Virus record (IMG/VR): IMGVR_UViG_3300002835_008170
Span: 1-34,395 of that record
Strand: one strand, 5' to 3'
DNA from: a virus
DNA: 34,395 nt
A program made the position numbers and the translations under genes. The notes under the pieces were generated by a model. It did no database searches, was not told the DNA's origin, and worked only from the letters and a program-made list of their open reading frames with translations. Numbering within the stretch: position 1 is the stretch's first letter; every line of letters starts with the position of its first letter. Positions 23,195-31,122 of the stretch are shown piece by piece.

Positions 23195-24448
23195 GTAATT
23201 CAATACCTGATCTATTTCTTTTTGTGAACGAGTATCGTTGATTCCCAAGATACGATCTAGTTCTTGAAATTTCTTCCAGTGTTTTCCGGTACAATGTTGA
23301 TTGACAGTAATTATGGCTTGATTCATATTGTCAACATATTCTTGTACTATGCTGGCTTGCCAGGCAGCTGAAAAAAATCTCTGCTTGTTTCTCTCAGCAA
23401 TTTTGTGCAGTTGATTCCATAGTATGATTTTATCCGCTGGACACATGGCAGCAATCCTGGTGATTTCCTGAATCACAGCGGCCAATCTAGCCACCGGATC
23501 TGTTTCAAGATCATAAGACTCATCAATAAGATCTCCAAAGGTCTCAAATCCGTAACTGCGCAAATATTCTAAGCTACCGGTAGTGGCAACCAGCATAAAG
23601 GGTTTGCCACACGCAATAGGGCGCAGCGCCTTTTCTGTGAGATGCAATCGTGAATCATCAAACAAGGTTTCCAGCACAATTTCCATGCCTGTTTGAGCAT
23701 AATCCTGATTGTTGTAATCGGCACTGGCATGAGAATTATGTGTGTTTGCAGGCAATACTGTTTCTAGATTTGCATTAGTGATTGCCAAATTGGAATTCTC
23801 AAACTTGTGTTGACTATAGTGCATGTCTGAATCCACAGGTGCAAAACTGGTGCGGCAATATTCCACTAAACCTGCTTTAATCAATTGATCAGCAAATGCT
23901 AGTCTATATTCTCTAGTACCTGACCAAGCACGATTGTATATTAAAAAATCTTGCATAAACGTGGCGGTATTATATTGCAACACAGGATCATGCGCAGCAT
24001 ATCTAAACCAATCAGCTGCAATCACAGCATGACTCCAGTAGTACACAGGTAAGAATCCATGTTGGAGGTAGATATCTGCCTCTGAGCTATTTTTTTCCGA
24101 ATGCACAAGCAAAACATAATCATACAGACTGGTATGAATTGATCCTTTAAGGTGCCGTGATTTTTGGTACTCAATATATTTGTCTTCTAAATATAAAGAA
24201 TTCGATTGGTGTTTGTCCACACATAGTCGAGCAAAATCATCTAGATTCCAATAACAAAAATTCAGCGGCTCCTGGTCATGAAAAATTGTTGGTGGCCTGG
24301 TCATCATTTTAGACCAATCTACGTATGAATATAACGGCGTTAGATCTTCAAGTTTTTTTGAGCCATGTGGCCAAAAGCGATAAATTGTTATATCATGATT
24401 GACAACGTCATGCAAAAAGTTGTATAATCTATCTAAAGGAACTGACAT
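23156..24448 (-). CDS. Glycosyltransferase, fucosyltransferase-like C-terminus
   Basis: 430 residues. The C-terminal half reads LHLTEKALRPIACGKPFMLVATTGSLEYLRSYGFETFGDLIDESYDLETDPVARLAAVIQEI, typical of a phage/bacterial sugar-transferase family related to GT10: TEK, then P(F/Y)xxxxxxGSLxYLrxxGF, then DExYD. The N-terminal half is less clear (DQEPLNF; VLLVHSEKN). The acceptor is unknown: it could modify a virion protein, phage DNA or a host glycan. The next plus-strand gene makes UDP-sugar acid, a possible donor. Its first 50 bases contain the promoter of the divergent operon. Confidence 0.7.
   Translation of the reverse strand: MSVPLDRLYNFLHDVVNHDITIYRFWPHGSKKLEDLTPLYSYVDWSKMMTRPPTIFHDQEPLNFCYWNLDDFARLCVDKHQSNSLYLEDKYIEYQKSRHLKGSIHTSLYDYVLLVHSEKNSSEADIYLQHGFLPVYYWSHAVIAADWFRYAAHDPVLQYNTATFMQDFLIYNRAWSGTREYRLAFADQLIKAGLVEYCRTSFAPVDSDMHYSQHKFENSNLAITNANLETVLPANTHNSHASADYNNQDYAQTGMEIVLETLFDDSRLHLTEKALRPIACGKPFMLVATTGSLEYLRSYGFETFGDLIDESYDLETDPVARLAAVIQEITRIAAMCPADKIILWNQLHKIAERNKQRFFSAAWQASIVQEYVDNMNQAIITVNQHCTGKHWKKFQELDRILGINDTRSQKEIDQVLNYLALKNSSGPVVG
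24399..24428 (+). promoter_or_regulatory. Consensus sigma70 promoter inside the divergent gene
   Basis: TTGACA (24399-24404), 18 bases, TATAAT (24423-24428), then AAAGGA before the ATG at 24451. It lies within the first codons of the minus-strand glycosyltransferase gene, so the two transcription units share DNA at their 5' ends. Confidence 0.85.
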
Positions 24449-24450
24449 AT

Positions 24451-25689
24451 ATGAAGAATATTGGATTTATTGGAATTGGAAAATTGGGCCTGGACTGTGC
24501 AGAAGTTTTTGCTGAACAGCACACAGTACGGGGATATGATATTTACCCGCGAATCAGTGACTCAGTGAAAGTTTGTGACATAGACGAACTTGTGAATCAA
24601 AGCGAGTGGATCTTTATTGCTGTGCCAACTCCACACCAGGAAGGTTACGATGGATCTGTTCCAAGCAGCCATATGAAACCCAAAGACTTTGGTCACGATG
24701 CTGTGATTGACGCTATCAAGAACATAAACAAATATGCAACTAGTCCAAAAAAGATTGTGTTGATCAGTACAGTATTGCCCGGGACCACACGCCGCAAGTT
24801 TTTCCCACTGCTGGATCCACAGCATCAGTTCCTGTATAACCCTTATCTAATTGCCATGGGATCGGTCAAATGGGACATGGTCAACCCAGAAATGGTCATG
24901 ATTGGCACCGAAGATGGCAACCCCAATGCTCTAGCAGGCGAACTGATTGATCTGTACAAGACTATTATGGCAAACAATCCACGCTACGAAATTGGCACCT
25001 GGGACGAATGCGAAGCCATTAAAATTTTCTACAACACATTCATCAGTGCCAAAGTTGGTCTGGTCAACATGATTCAGGACTTTGCTCTACGTATTGGACA
25101 CATCAATGTTGATGTGGTCACAGATGCCTTGGCTCGTAGTACCATGCGTATCATGGGACCCAAGTACATGACAGCGGGCATGGGCGATGCAGGTGCTTGT
25201 CATCCACGTGATAACATTGCTCTGCGTTGGTTAGCAGAAGAATACAACATTGGCTACGATTTGTTTGATACTGTGATGCATGCTAGAGAAATACAAGCCA
25301 AAAACTTGGCTCAGTTCCTGATTGATCAAGCTGCATTGCACAGTCTGCCTGTGGTGATTCATGGCAAAGCATACAAGCCAGACGTTCCTTATTGCATTGG
25401 CAGTTACAGTACCCTGGTTGGATTTTATCTAGAACAAGCAGGGCACCAAGTGGTCTATATTGATCCTCTTGCAGATGATCGAACCCACGTGGTTGACAGT
25501 GTGGATTACCCTGCGGTGTTTCTTTGGGCACACAATCGCAAAATCACGTATGAATACACTGGCGACCAATTGGATACCCAACCCTACTGTGCTATCAAAC
25601 CGGGCAGCATTATTGTTGATCCTTGGCGCAAACTGACTTCAACTGCGGAGTACGAAGTCGTTCACTATGGCAACACTCGACCAAAATAA
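24451..25689 (+). CDS. UDP-glucose/GDP-mannose 6-dehydrogenase family
   Basis: 412 residues. N-terminal NAD-binding site GFIGIGKLG, AVPTPH and STVLPGTT; central IKIFYNTFISAKVGLVNMI; catalytic Cys C250 in GACHPRD (family: GxCxPKD, here with R for K); and C-terminal HGKAYKPDVPYCIGS with IDPLAD. It should oxidise the C6 alcohol of a nucleotide sugar to a uronic acid. Similar genes in T4-like phages are linked to surface-glycan change or sugar supply for DNA or virion decoration. It heads the operon to 28982 from a consensus promoter. Confidence 0.9.
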   Translation: MKNIGFIGIGKLGLDCAEVFAEQHTVRGYDIYPRISDSVKVCDIDELVNQSEWIFIAVPTPHQEGYDGSVPSSHMKPKDFGHDAVIDAIKNINKYATSPKKIVLISTVLPGTTRRKFFPLLDPQHQFLYNPYLIAMGSVKWDMVNPEMVMIGTEDGNPNALAGELIDLYKTIMANNPRYEIGTWDECEAIKIFYNTFISAKVGLVNMIQDFALRIGHINVDVVTDALARSTMRIMGPKYMTAGMGDAGACHPRDNIALRWLAEEYNIGYDLFDTVMHAREIQAKNLAQFLIDQAALHSLPVVIHGKAYKPDVPYCIGSYSTLVGFYLEQAGHQVVYIDPLADDRTHVVDSVDYPAVFLWAHNRKITYEYTGDQLDTQPYCAIKPGSIIVDPWRKLTSTAEYEVVHYGNTRPK

Positions 25690-26188
25690 CATCTGGGTCC
25701 AGGGGCATATAGATGTTACCTGGGGTCTACAACATCGTGAGCTTGTCTATATAAACGAACAGTTCAATGATCGAGAAAGTCTAGCAGAATGGCGTCAGCT
25801 GGGATATACGCAAAGTAAATTTACCGGGGACATGTATGACATGCGTTTCCCTGAGCCTGTCTGGATGCAATCTATCTGTGACAAGTTTCCTTGGACCAAG
25901 CTAGGATGGAGTGTGTATTGTATGTCGCCAGGTACAGTATTACCAGCACACAGAGACAGCTACAACAGATTCAAACTCATACACGGGCTTGAATCAACAC
26001 AGTCAGTGGTTCGTACCATTGTGTTCTTAGAAGACTGGGACAGTGGGCATTACCTGGAAATGAACGGTGCTCCTATTACCAATTGGCGTGCTGGTGATTG
26101 GGTCAGCTGGCGCGATGATTTCTTACACCTGGCCGCCAACGTTGGCAAAACTGATCGCTATACTCTACAATTAACCGGGACCGCATGA
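25667..26188 (+). CDS. 2-oxoglutarate/Fe(II) oxygenase-like protein (aspartyl-hydroxylase type)
   Basis: 173 residues. A double-stranded beta-helix with H95-x-D97 (LPAHRDSY), distal H154 (FLHLAANVG) and R164 (DRYTLQLTG) forms the facial triad and the 2-oxoglutarate-binding Arg. The middle (VRTIVFLEDWDSGHYLEMNGAPITNWRAGDWVSW) is characteristic of aspartyl/asparaginyl hydroxylase-like proteins of aquatic phages. Substrate unknown. It begins within the last 23 bases of the dehydrogenase gene and overlaps the next gene by 4 bases. Confidence 0.8.
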   Translation: MATLDQNNIWVQGHIDVTWGLQHRELVYINEQFNDRESLAEWRQLGYTQSKFTGDMYDMRFPEPVWMQSICDKFPWTKLGWSVYCMSPGTVLPAHRDSYNRFKLIHGLESTQSVVRTIVFLEDWDSGHYLEMNGAPITNWRAGDWVSWRDDFLHLAANVGKTDRYTLQLTGTA

Positions 26189-27114
26189 AAATTTTCAGTC
26201 ACGATGAATACAGTACACTCAAGAGCATAGTGGTCGGCGACGCTAGTCATGCAAACTGGCCTGTCAACGATCCGGTGTTTAGCTCAGAAGCAGAGCGTAC
26301 ACTCTGGAAAGAAACACCTCTACCTGCTGGTCCTGTGCCACAATGGATCATAGACGAAGCCAATCAAGACCTGCAAACGCTGGCAGACACGTTGACAGCA
26401 CACGGTGTTGAAGTAGTACGTCCGGATCCACTGAATTTTCAGGTCCACGATGGCCTCTACAACTACTGTCCGCGTGATAGACTAATTGTGCATGGGTCAA
26501 TTGTGGTCGATCCTGCCATGATGTATCCTTGTAGAGATATGGAACTACAGTGTTATCATGATATTTTACAAGCAGCAGATCAAGTTATCACAATGCCACG
26601 AGCTGCAGGCATGGTTCTAGACGCTGCTAATATTTTGCGTGTGACACAACACAAGTGGTTGTTTCTTGAATCAGCCTCAGGCAATCGAGCAGCATACGAA
26701 TGGTTGTGCAATCAGTTTCCTGATGTGGATATTGAACTGTGCAACTTCTATGCTGGTGTGCATATTGATTCGACTATTGTGGCCTTGAATGCAGAACAAT
26801 TTGTTGTGAATGGCAGCAGGCTAGATCGGAATAGAAAAGATCTACCACGACATCTCAAGGGCAAAGAGATATTTTTTGTTGACGAAGTGGTGGCACAAGG
26901 ATTCTATCAATATCCGTATGCTTCAAAATGGATTGGACTCAACATGTTGAGCATTGATCCTCATACAGTCATAGTTGATGCCAAACAACAAGCCATGATA
27001 CAGGCTCTGGAACAGGGCATGGGCATGACAGTTATTCCGCTAGAACTGCGTCACAGCAGAACGCTGGGCGGCGGTTTTCATTGTGTGACTCTAGATCTGC
27101 ATAGAGAGCCATGA
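26185..27114 (+). CDS. Amidinotransferase (pentein fold)
   Basis: 309 residues. The pentein active-site residues are visible: D146 in VLDAANILR, H193 in VHIDST and nucleophile C300 in LGGGFHCVTLD. The NYCPRDRLIVHG segment is typical of glycine/inosamine amidinotransferases, which move an amidino group from arginine to an amine. In phages the acceptor is unknown; neighbours (nucleotide-sugar dehydrogenase, 2OG enzyme) suggest modification of a small molecule, glycan or base. ATGA overlap with both neighbours. Confidence 0.88.
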   Translation: MKIFSHDEYSTLKSIVVGDASHANWPVNDPVFSSEAERTLWKETPLPAGPVPQWIIDEANQDLQTLADTLTAHGVEVVRPDPLNFQVHDGLYNYCPRDRLIVHGSIVVDPAMMYPCRDMELQCYHDILQAADQVITMPRAAGMVLDAANILRVTQHKWLFLESASGNRAAYEWLCNQFPDVDIELCNFYAGVHIDSTIVALNAEQFVVNGSRLDRNRKDLPRHLKGKEIFFVDEVVAQGFYQYPYASKWIGLNMLSIDPHTVIVDAKQQAMIQALEQGMGMTVIPLELRHSRTLGGGFHCVTLDLHREP

Positions 27115-27659
27115 ATATAGCCTGGCTGTTGGCTGAAAATACTCTGTTGCCGCCGGGTCAGGACACACAACCCATGCGTGACATTGCACCCATCTGGGGC
27201 AGCTGGCGCACTCAACGAGCATATCAAACTGACAATGTGGTGTGCTGGGATGCCGACCAAGCAGCGGTGTTGATCGAGCAAGGCTACGCTGATGTATGCA
27301 ATCTTTACATTCCAGAAACTGTTTATGAAACTCTGCACAAACCGCCGCGTGTTAATGTGTTTGGCGGAGCATTTGATTTTGTTGTGGATTCTGTGGATGA
27401 CATTGTGGCTGCTCATTTATCGGCCAGTGTGGCAGATGTCATAATCATGGTGGGGTTTGACCTGGAATCCAAACCCAACGCAAAGGTCAGCCGAAACAAC
27501 TATATTGGATTGTTAGCGCAGTCGATTCGTGACAGCGGAAAACAGTGGGTGATAGTGGATCATCCAAAAAATCTTGACGAGCCTATCCAAAAACTCTCCA
27601 ATATCACTAGAGATTTATTACCAAATGTGTTACAATTACTGAACAACAACAGTGATTGA
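27111..27659 (+). CDS. Hypothetical protein of the modification operon
   Basis: 182 residues. It has a Rossmann-like alternation: MNIAWLLAENT, DNVVCWDADQAAVLIEQGYADVCNLYIP, DVIIMVGFDLES, KQWVIVDHPKN. Such an order suggests an alpha/beta enzyme, but no motif for cofactor or metal is clear. Co-translated with the amidinotransferase (ATGA). Function unknown, probably in the same pathway. Confidence 0.65.
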   Translation: MNIAWLLAENTLLPPGQDTQPMRDIAPIWGSWRTQRAYQTDNVVCWDADQAAVLIEQGYADVCNLYIPETVYETLHKPPRVNVFGGAFDFVVDSVDDIVAAHLSASVADVIIMVGFDLESKPNAKVSRNNYIGLLAQSIRDSGKQWVIVDHPKNLDEPIQKLSNITRDLLPNVLQLLNNNSD

Positions 27660-27660
27660 T

Positions 27661-28689
27661 ATGACTATACCCCAAATTGGTTTTTGTTGCAAATGGCTCA
27701 ATGATCCGTCCGAATGCGGCGGCATGAAAGTCAATGCTGTGGACCGTGAACTAAACGGCCGATCAACCACCATGCGCTGGCTTCGAGAGCACAAGGATGA
27801 AGCTGAACAGCGGCAATGGGACATAATGAATCACAATGCCACAGCAGCAGTTCGCATGATTGAACGAGTGGCTACCCTGCCTGAAGGTCGTAGAATGGTA
27901 CGGCTGGGTTCAGAAATGCTGCAAGGCTATACTGAACCTTCATGGATCGACTGGTGGCAGCGCAAAGAGATACAAGATCACTGTGAACGGATCTTTGCTC
28001 CTGTGGGCGAAACTGCCCGCAGACTGGGTGTGCGACTCAGCTTCCATCCCGGACAGTTTTGTGTGCTGGCCAGCGAGCATGACGTGATTGTGGAACGCAG
28101 TATCCTGGAATTTGAGTATCATGCAGACATGGCCCGCTGGATGGGCTATGGAAAAAGTTGGCATGACTCGGGATTCAAGATAAATGTACATTTAAGTGGC
28201 AAAGGTGGTGTCACTAAATTCCTAAAGACCTTGGGTCGCCTCAGTTCCGAGGCCAGGAATCTTATCTCCATCGAAAATGACGAAATGACAAATGGCATCG
28301 ATTCTACTTTACTTGTGGCTGAGCATGTGGCTCTTGTGCTGGACATACACCATCACTGGATCAACTCCGGAGAATACATCACGCCTGCGGACCCTCGTGC
28401 GCAACGGGTTGTTGAGTCTTGGCGTGGTGTTCGTCCTGCTCTTCACTACAGTGTTAGCCGTGAAGATATTTTGGTGGGTCACGATCACCGAGTTCGACCC
28501 GATCTTGCTGGACTACTTGCAGCAGGTTTTAAAAAGCAGAAGCTCCGGGCACACAGCGATATGATGTGGAACACTGCCTGCAATGAATGGGCCCTGACAT
28601 TTGGTGATCAGTGGGATATTCAGTGTGAGGCCAAGGGCAAGAATCTTGCCAGTGAGCAGGTGTACAATCAGCGACTGGCCCAGACATGA
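27661..28689 (+). CDS. uvdE: UV-damage endonuclease (UvdE/UVDE)
   Basis: 342 residues from ATG 27661; an in-frame TTG at 27652 is inside the preceding gene. The TIM-barrel UVDE family shows in IGFCCKW near the start, VRLSFHPGQFCVLAS, FKINVHLSGKGG, LISIENDEM, VALVLDIHHHW, LHYSVSRE and KLRAHSDMMW, giving the His/Glu/Asp metal ligands. It nicks 5' of UV photoproducts, so damaged phage genomes can be repaired without light. The DNA ligase in this window could seal the product. It overlaps the next gene by 4 bases. Confidence 0.95.
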   Translation: MTIPQIGFCCKWLNDPSECGGMKVNAVDRELNGRSTTMRWLREHKDEAEQRQWDIMNHNATAAVRMIERVATLPEGRRMVRLGSEMLQGYTEPSWIDWWQRKEIQDHCERIFAPVGETARRLGVRLSFHPGQFCVLASEHDVIVERSILEFEYHADMARWMGYGKSWHDSGFKINVHLSGKGGVTKFLKTLGRLSSEARNLISIENDEMTNGIDSTLLVAEHVALVLDIHHHWINSGEYITPADPRAQRVVESWRGVRPALHYSVSREDILVGHDHRVRPDLAGLLAAGFKKQKLRAHSDMMWNTACNEWALTFGDQWDIQCEAKGKNLASEQVYNQRLAQT

Positions 28690-28982
28690 ACGATATACTA
28701 CCCAACATTTTTTCTTGGATACGAGATGACTATAAAACTTACCCTGTGCGTTTTGCAGTTGAGATTGTGGCTTGGGCAGTGTCTATTGGCTGCTCGATCA
28801 CAATGGCGATCACCGTCCCAAACCCTCCGTTGTTGTACATGTATCCTATCTGGATCACTGGTTGTGCCATGTATGCTTGGGCTAGTTATACTAGGAAATC
28901 TTTTGGTATGCTGGCTAACTACATCCTGTTGGTGAGCATAGACATGGTGGGACTGGTTCGCATGATTCTGCAAATTGTGTAA
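28686..28982 (+). CDS. Small three-helix membrane protein
   Basis: 98 residues with three hydrophobic stretches: FAVEIVAWAVSIGCSITMAI, YMYPIWITGCAMYAWASY and MLANYILLVSIDMVGLVRMIL. The NPPLLYMYPIW and SFGMLANY motifs recur in aquatic T4-like phages; size and topology resemble SemiSWEET transporters, but no transport motif is certain. The last codons overlap the start of the Pho box before pstS. Confidence 0.7.
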   Translation: MNDILPNIFSWIRDDYKTYPVRFAVEIVAWAVSIGCSITMAITVPNPPLLYMYPIWITGCAMYAWASYTRKSFGMLANYILLVSIDMVGLVRMILQIV

Positions 28983-28995
28983 CAAAATTGTAACA
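28978..28995 (+). promoter_or_regulatory. Pho box (PhoB site) before pstS
   Basis: TGTAACA (28978-28984), AAAT, TGTAACA (28989-28995). Two identical 7-mers at an 11-nt pitch are the layout of the PhoB box (E. coli: two CTGTCAT-like repeats spaced by 4). A second copy precedes the gene at 30358. It lies 38 bases before the pstS ATG, with a TAAATA -10-like element at 29006-29011. PhoB of the host would activate pstS under phosphate limitation. Confidence 0.85.
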
Positions 28996-29033
28996 TTTTA
29001 GTCATTAAATAAATGTACTAACAAGGAGTCAAG

Positions 29034-30029
29034 ATGAAAAAATTATTAGCTATTCTATTATCAGTTGTTGCAGTTTCTGCAACAGCACAAGAAGTTACAG
29101 GAGCCGGTGCAACATTTCCGGCTCCGTTGTATTCAAAGTGGGCTAGTGACTACAACCGCGTGACCAACATCAAAATCAACTATCAGTCAGTTGGCTCAGG
29201 TGCAGGTATCAAACAGATTGAAGCCAAGACAGTCACGTTTGGTGCAAGTGATATGCCACTCACAGATGATCGACTAAAAGATCTGGGACTATTCCAGTTC
29301 CCCACAGCAATTGGCGGCGTGGTTCCTGTGATCAACGTCAAGGGCATCGAACCTGGACAAATGAAACTCACAGGCACATTGCTTGCTGATATCTTTCTAG
29401 GCAAAATTACTCGCTGGGATGACGCTGCTATCCGGGCACTAAACCCCTCATTAGCATTACCTGACCAAGCAATCACTGTGGTTCGCAGAGCAGATGGATC
29501 AGGAACTACATTTATCTGGACCAACTATCTCAGCAAGGTATCTAAAGAATTCAAAGACACCATTGGTGAAGGCACAGCAGTCAACTGGAAAGTTGGAGCA
29601 GGCGGCAAAGGCAACGAAGGTGTTGCTGCCATGGTTAGACAACTTCCAGGAACACTGGGCTATGTTGAATTTGCTTATGTAAAACAAACCAAGATGAACT
29701 GGGTCAATGTACAGAACGCTGCTGGCACCTGGGTGGCACCCACAGAAGAATCATTCAAGGCAGCTGCCGCAAATGCTGACTGGAACCGAACATACTTTCA
29801 GATTCTAACCAATCAAGCAGGCAAAGAAGCATGGCCCATCTCAGGTGCTACATTTATCCTAGTGTATTTGAAACCCGAAGATGCTGCTAAATCCAAAACT
29901 GCTATTGCTTTCTTTGACTGGGCATTTGCCAGTGGAGATCGAGCAGCAGATGACCTAGACTATGTGGCATTGCCTTTAGCAGTGAAGAACAAGATTCGTG
30001 CAGACTGGAAACGGTTGGCACTACACTAA
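29034..30029 (+). CDS. pstS: Periplasmic phosphate-binding protein PstS
   Basis: 331 residues. The signal peptide MKKLLAILLSVVAVSATAQ precedes EVTGAGATFPAPLYSKWASDY, the PstS opening. Phosphate-binding loops are present (GAGATFPAP, SVGSGAGIKQI, GASDMPL, RRADGSGTTFIW). It binds phosphate in the periplasm for the host PstCAB transporter, which is not encoded here. AAGGAG 8 bases before ATG. It resembles betaproteobacterial PstS, so probably host-derived. Pho box upstream and terminator downstream make it a single unit. Confidence 0.97.
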   Translation: MKKLLAILLSVVAVSATAQEVTGAGATFPAPLYSKWASDYNRVTNIKINYQSVGSGAGIKQIEAKTVTFGASDMPLTDDRLKDLGLFQFPTAIGGVVPVINVKGIEPGQMKLTGTLLADIFLGKITRWDDAAIRALNPSLALPDQAITVVRRADGSGTTFIWTNYLSKVSKEFKDTIGEGTAVNWKVGAGGKGNEGVAAMVRQLPGTLGYVEFAYVKQTKMNWVNVQNAAGTWVAPTEESFKAAAANADWNRTYFQILTNQAGKEAWPISGATFILVYLKPEDAAKSKTAIAFFDWAFASGDRAADDLDYVALPLAVKNKIRADWKRLALH

Positions 30030-30074
30030 ACCGACCGCAAGATTGAGCGGAGGCTGGAACTCGTAACCAGCACT

Positions 30075-30097
30075 AAGGGCCCCAAGGGCTCTTTTTT
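30075..30097 (+). terminator. Intrinsic terminator after pstS
   Basis: AAGGGCCC (30075-30082) pairs with GGGCTCTT (30086-30093) around loop CAA, with one G-T pair, and six Ts run from 30092 to 30097. It closes the pstS unit 46 bases after its stop. Confidence 0.9.
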
Positions 30098-30120
30098 ATT
30101 GGCAATTATTTCACTAACGG

Positions 30121-30128
30121 TATAAATA
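30121..30128 (+). promoter_or_regulatory. T4-type late promoter (perfect TATAAATA)
   Basis: TATAAATA exactly matches the T4 late -10 element. It stands 21 bases before the ATG of a 52-codon gene, with AAGGA between. It is the strongest single late-promoter candidate in the window and supports the weaker TAAATA boxes. Confidence 0.65.
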
Positions 30129-30149
30129 GTTTTCAAGGATGGGCAACTT

Positions 30150-30308
30150 ATGAAACAATCAAAATTGATCACAAAATTATACCGAGCCTGCGTTGACCAC
30201 GATGACAAGAAGATTCAACAACTTCGTCAAGAAGAATATCGAAAAATTCTGAAACACAAGGCTGCTGGCAAGGCATTTACTGCCCGATGGACTCTGGTAC
30301 AGATATAG
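30150..30308 (+). CDS. Small basic protein
   Basis: 52 residues, [20 protein letters not shown], then a charged helix [20 protein letters not shown] and a tail [17 protein letters not shown] lies 10 bases before the ATG and a perfect TATAAATA box upstream. It is very basic. A possible DNA-linked or virion protein; no family certain. Its stop codon is followed immediately by the second Pho box. Confidence 0.65.
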   Translation: MKQSKLITKLYRACVDHDDKKIQQLRQEEYRKILKHKAAGKAFTARWTLVQI

Positions 30309-30326
30309 TGTAACACAACTGTAACA
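30309..30326 (+). promoter_or_regulatory. Pho box (PhoB site) before the PlcP-like gene
   Basis: TGTAACA (30309-30315), CAAC, TGTAACA (30320-30326), same repeats and 11-nt pitch as before pstS, and sharing the flanking G before and TT after. The TAAATA element at 30348 is 28 bases from the second repeat, one helical turn further than the 17 before pstS. It ends 31 bases before the ATG. Confidence 0.82.
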
Positions 30327-30357
30327 TTATTGGGGCGAACTTCTGCTTAAATACCCC

Positions 30358-31122
30358 ATGCAGAAAACTTATCGCAGTATCTTTATCTCAGATGTACATC
30401 TTGGTACCAGAGACTGCCAAGCAGAGAAACTCAACAACTTTCTAAAAAACAACACCTGCGAGACCCTGTATCTTGTGGGAGACATAATAGATGCCTGGCG
30501 CATACAACAAAACAAGTGGCGTTGGAAACAGAGCCATACCAACGTGGTACGCAGAGTGCTAGGTCATGCCAAGCGTGGTACTAGAGTTGTGTATGTGGCC
30601 GGCAACCATGACGAATTTCTAAGGCCCATGATACCATATGGATTTAGTTTCGGACATGTTGAAATACACAATCAGATAGAACACATAGGTGCAGATGGCA
30701 ATCATTATCTGGTGGTGCATGGTGACTTGTTTGATGGCATCACCAGACTGGCGCCCTGGATAGCATTTCTTGGAGATCGAGCATATGATATCATTCTTTC
30801 TGTCAACAGCAAGTTCAATTGGATACGTCGCCGTATGGGTTTTGGGTACTTTAGCCTTAGCAAGTTTCTTAAGCACAAGGTCAAAAAAGCAGTAGACTTC
30901 ATGTTCAAGTTTGAAGAAAATCTAGCAGGCTACTGCAAGAAGCGTGGCTTTGATGGAGTCATCTGTGGACACATACACCACGCAGAGATCAAAGAGATCA
31001 ACGGAGTTACATACATGAATGATGGCGACTGGGTTGAATCATGCACAGCCCTGGTAGAACATCATGATGGTGCATGGGAAATAGTTACTTGGACCCGGGA
31101 GACAGACCATGAAAATCAGTGA
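30358..31122 (+). CDS. PlcP-like metallophosphoesterase (phospholipase C / LpxH2-like family)
   Basis: 254 residues. Metal-binding motifs are complete: D12-V-H14, G41-D42, G82-N-H84-D85, H121-G-D123 and G204-H-I-H207-H208. The family markers FISDVHLGTRDCQAE, ETLYLVGDIIDAWR, AGNHDEFLRP, VICGHIHHAEI and YMNDGDWVESCTALVE match the UDP-2,3-diacylglucosamine hydrolase-like family that includes PlcP, the enzyme that splits phosphate headgroups from membrane phospholipids in phosphate-starved rhizobia and marine bacteria. LpxH-type activity in lipid A synthesis is the main alternative; the Pho box and adjacent glycosyltransferase favour PlcP. TAAATA ends 4 bases before ATG and no ribosome binding site is seen. 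Confidence 0.82.
   Translation: MQKTYRSIFISDVHLGTRDCQAEKLNNFLKNNTCETLYLVGDIIDAWRIQQNKWRWKQSHTNVVRRVLGHAKRGTRVVYVAGNHDEFLRPMIPYGFSFGHVEIHNQIEHIGADGNHYLVVHGDLFDGITRLAPWIAFLGDRAYDIILSVNSKFNWIRRRMGFGYFSLSKFLKHKVKKAVDFMFKFEENLAGYCKKRGFDGVICGHIHHAEIKEINGVTYMNDGDWVESCTALVEHHDGAWEIVTWTRETDHENQ

Noticed and set aside
28484-28500. GTTCGACCC resembling a tRNA T-loop
   Set aside because: It lies inside the well-supported uvdE coding frame and no acceptor, D or anticodon stem can be folded around it. No tRNA was found anywhere in the window.
28292-28564. Hydrophobic 90-codon frame within uvdE
   Set aside because: It overlaps the conserved UVDE core in another frame. Hydrophobicity is a by-product of frame shift, and no ribosome binding site is present.
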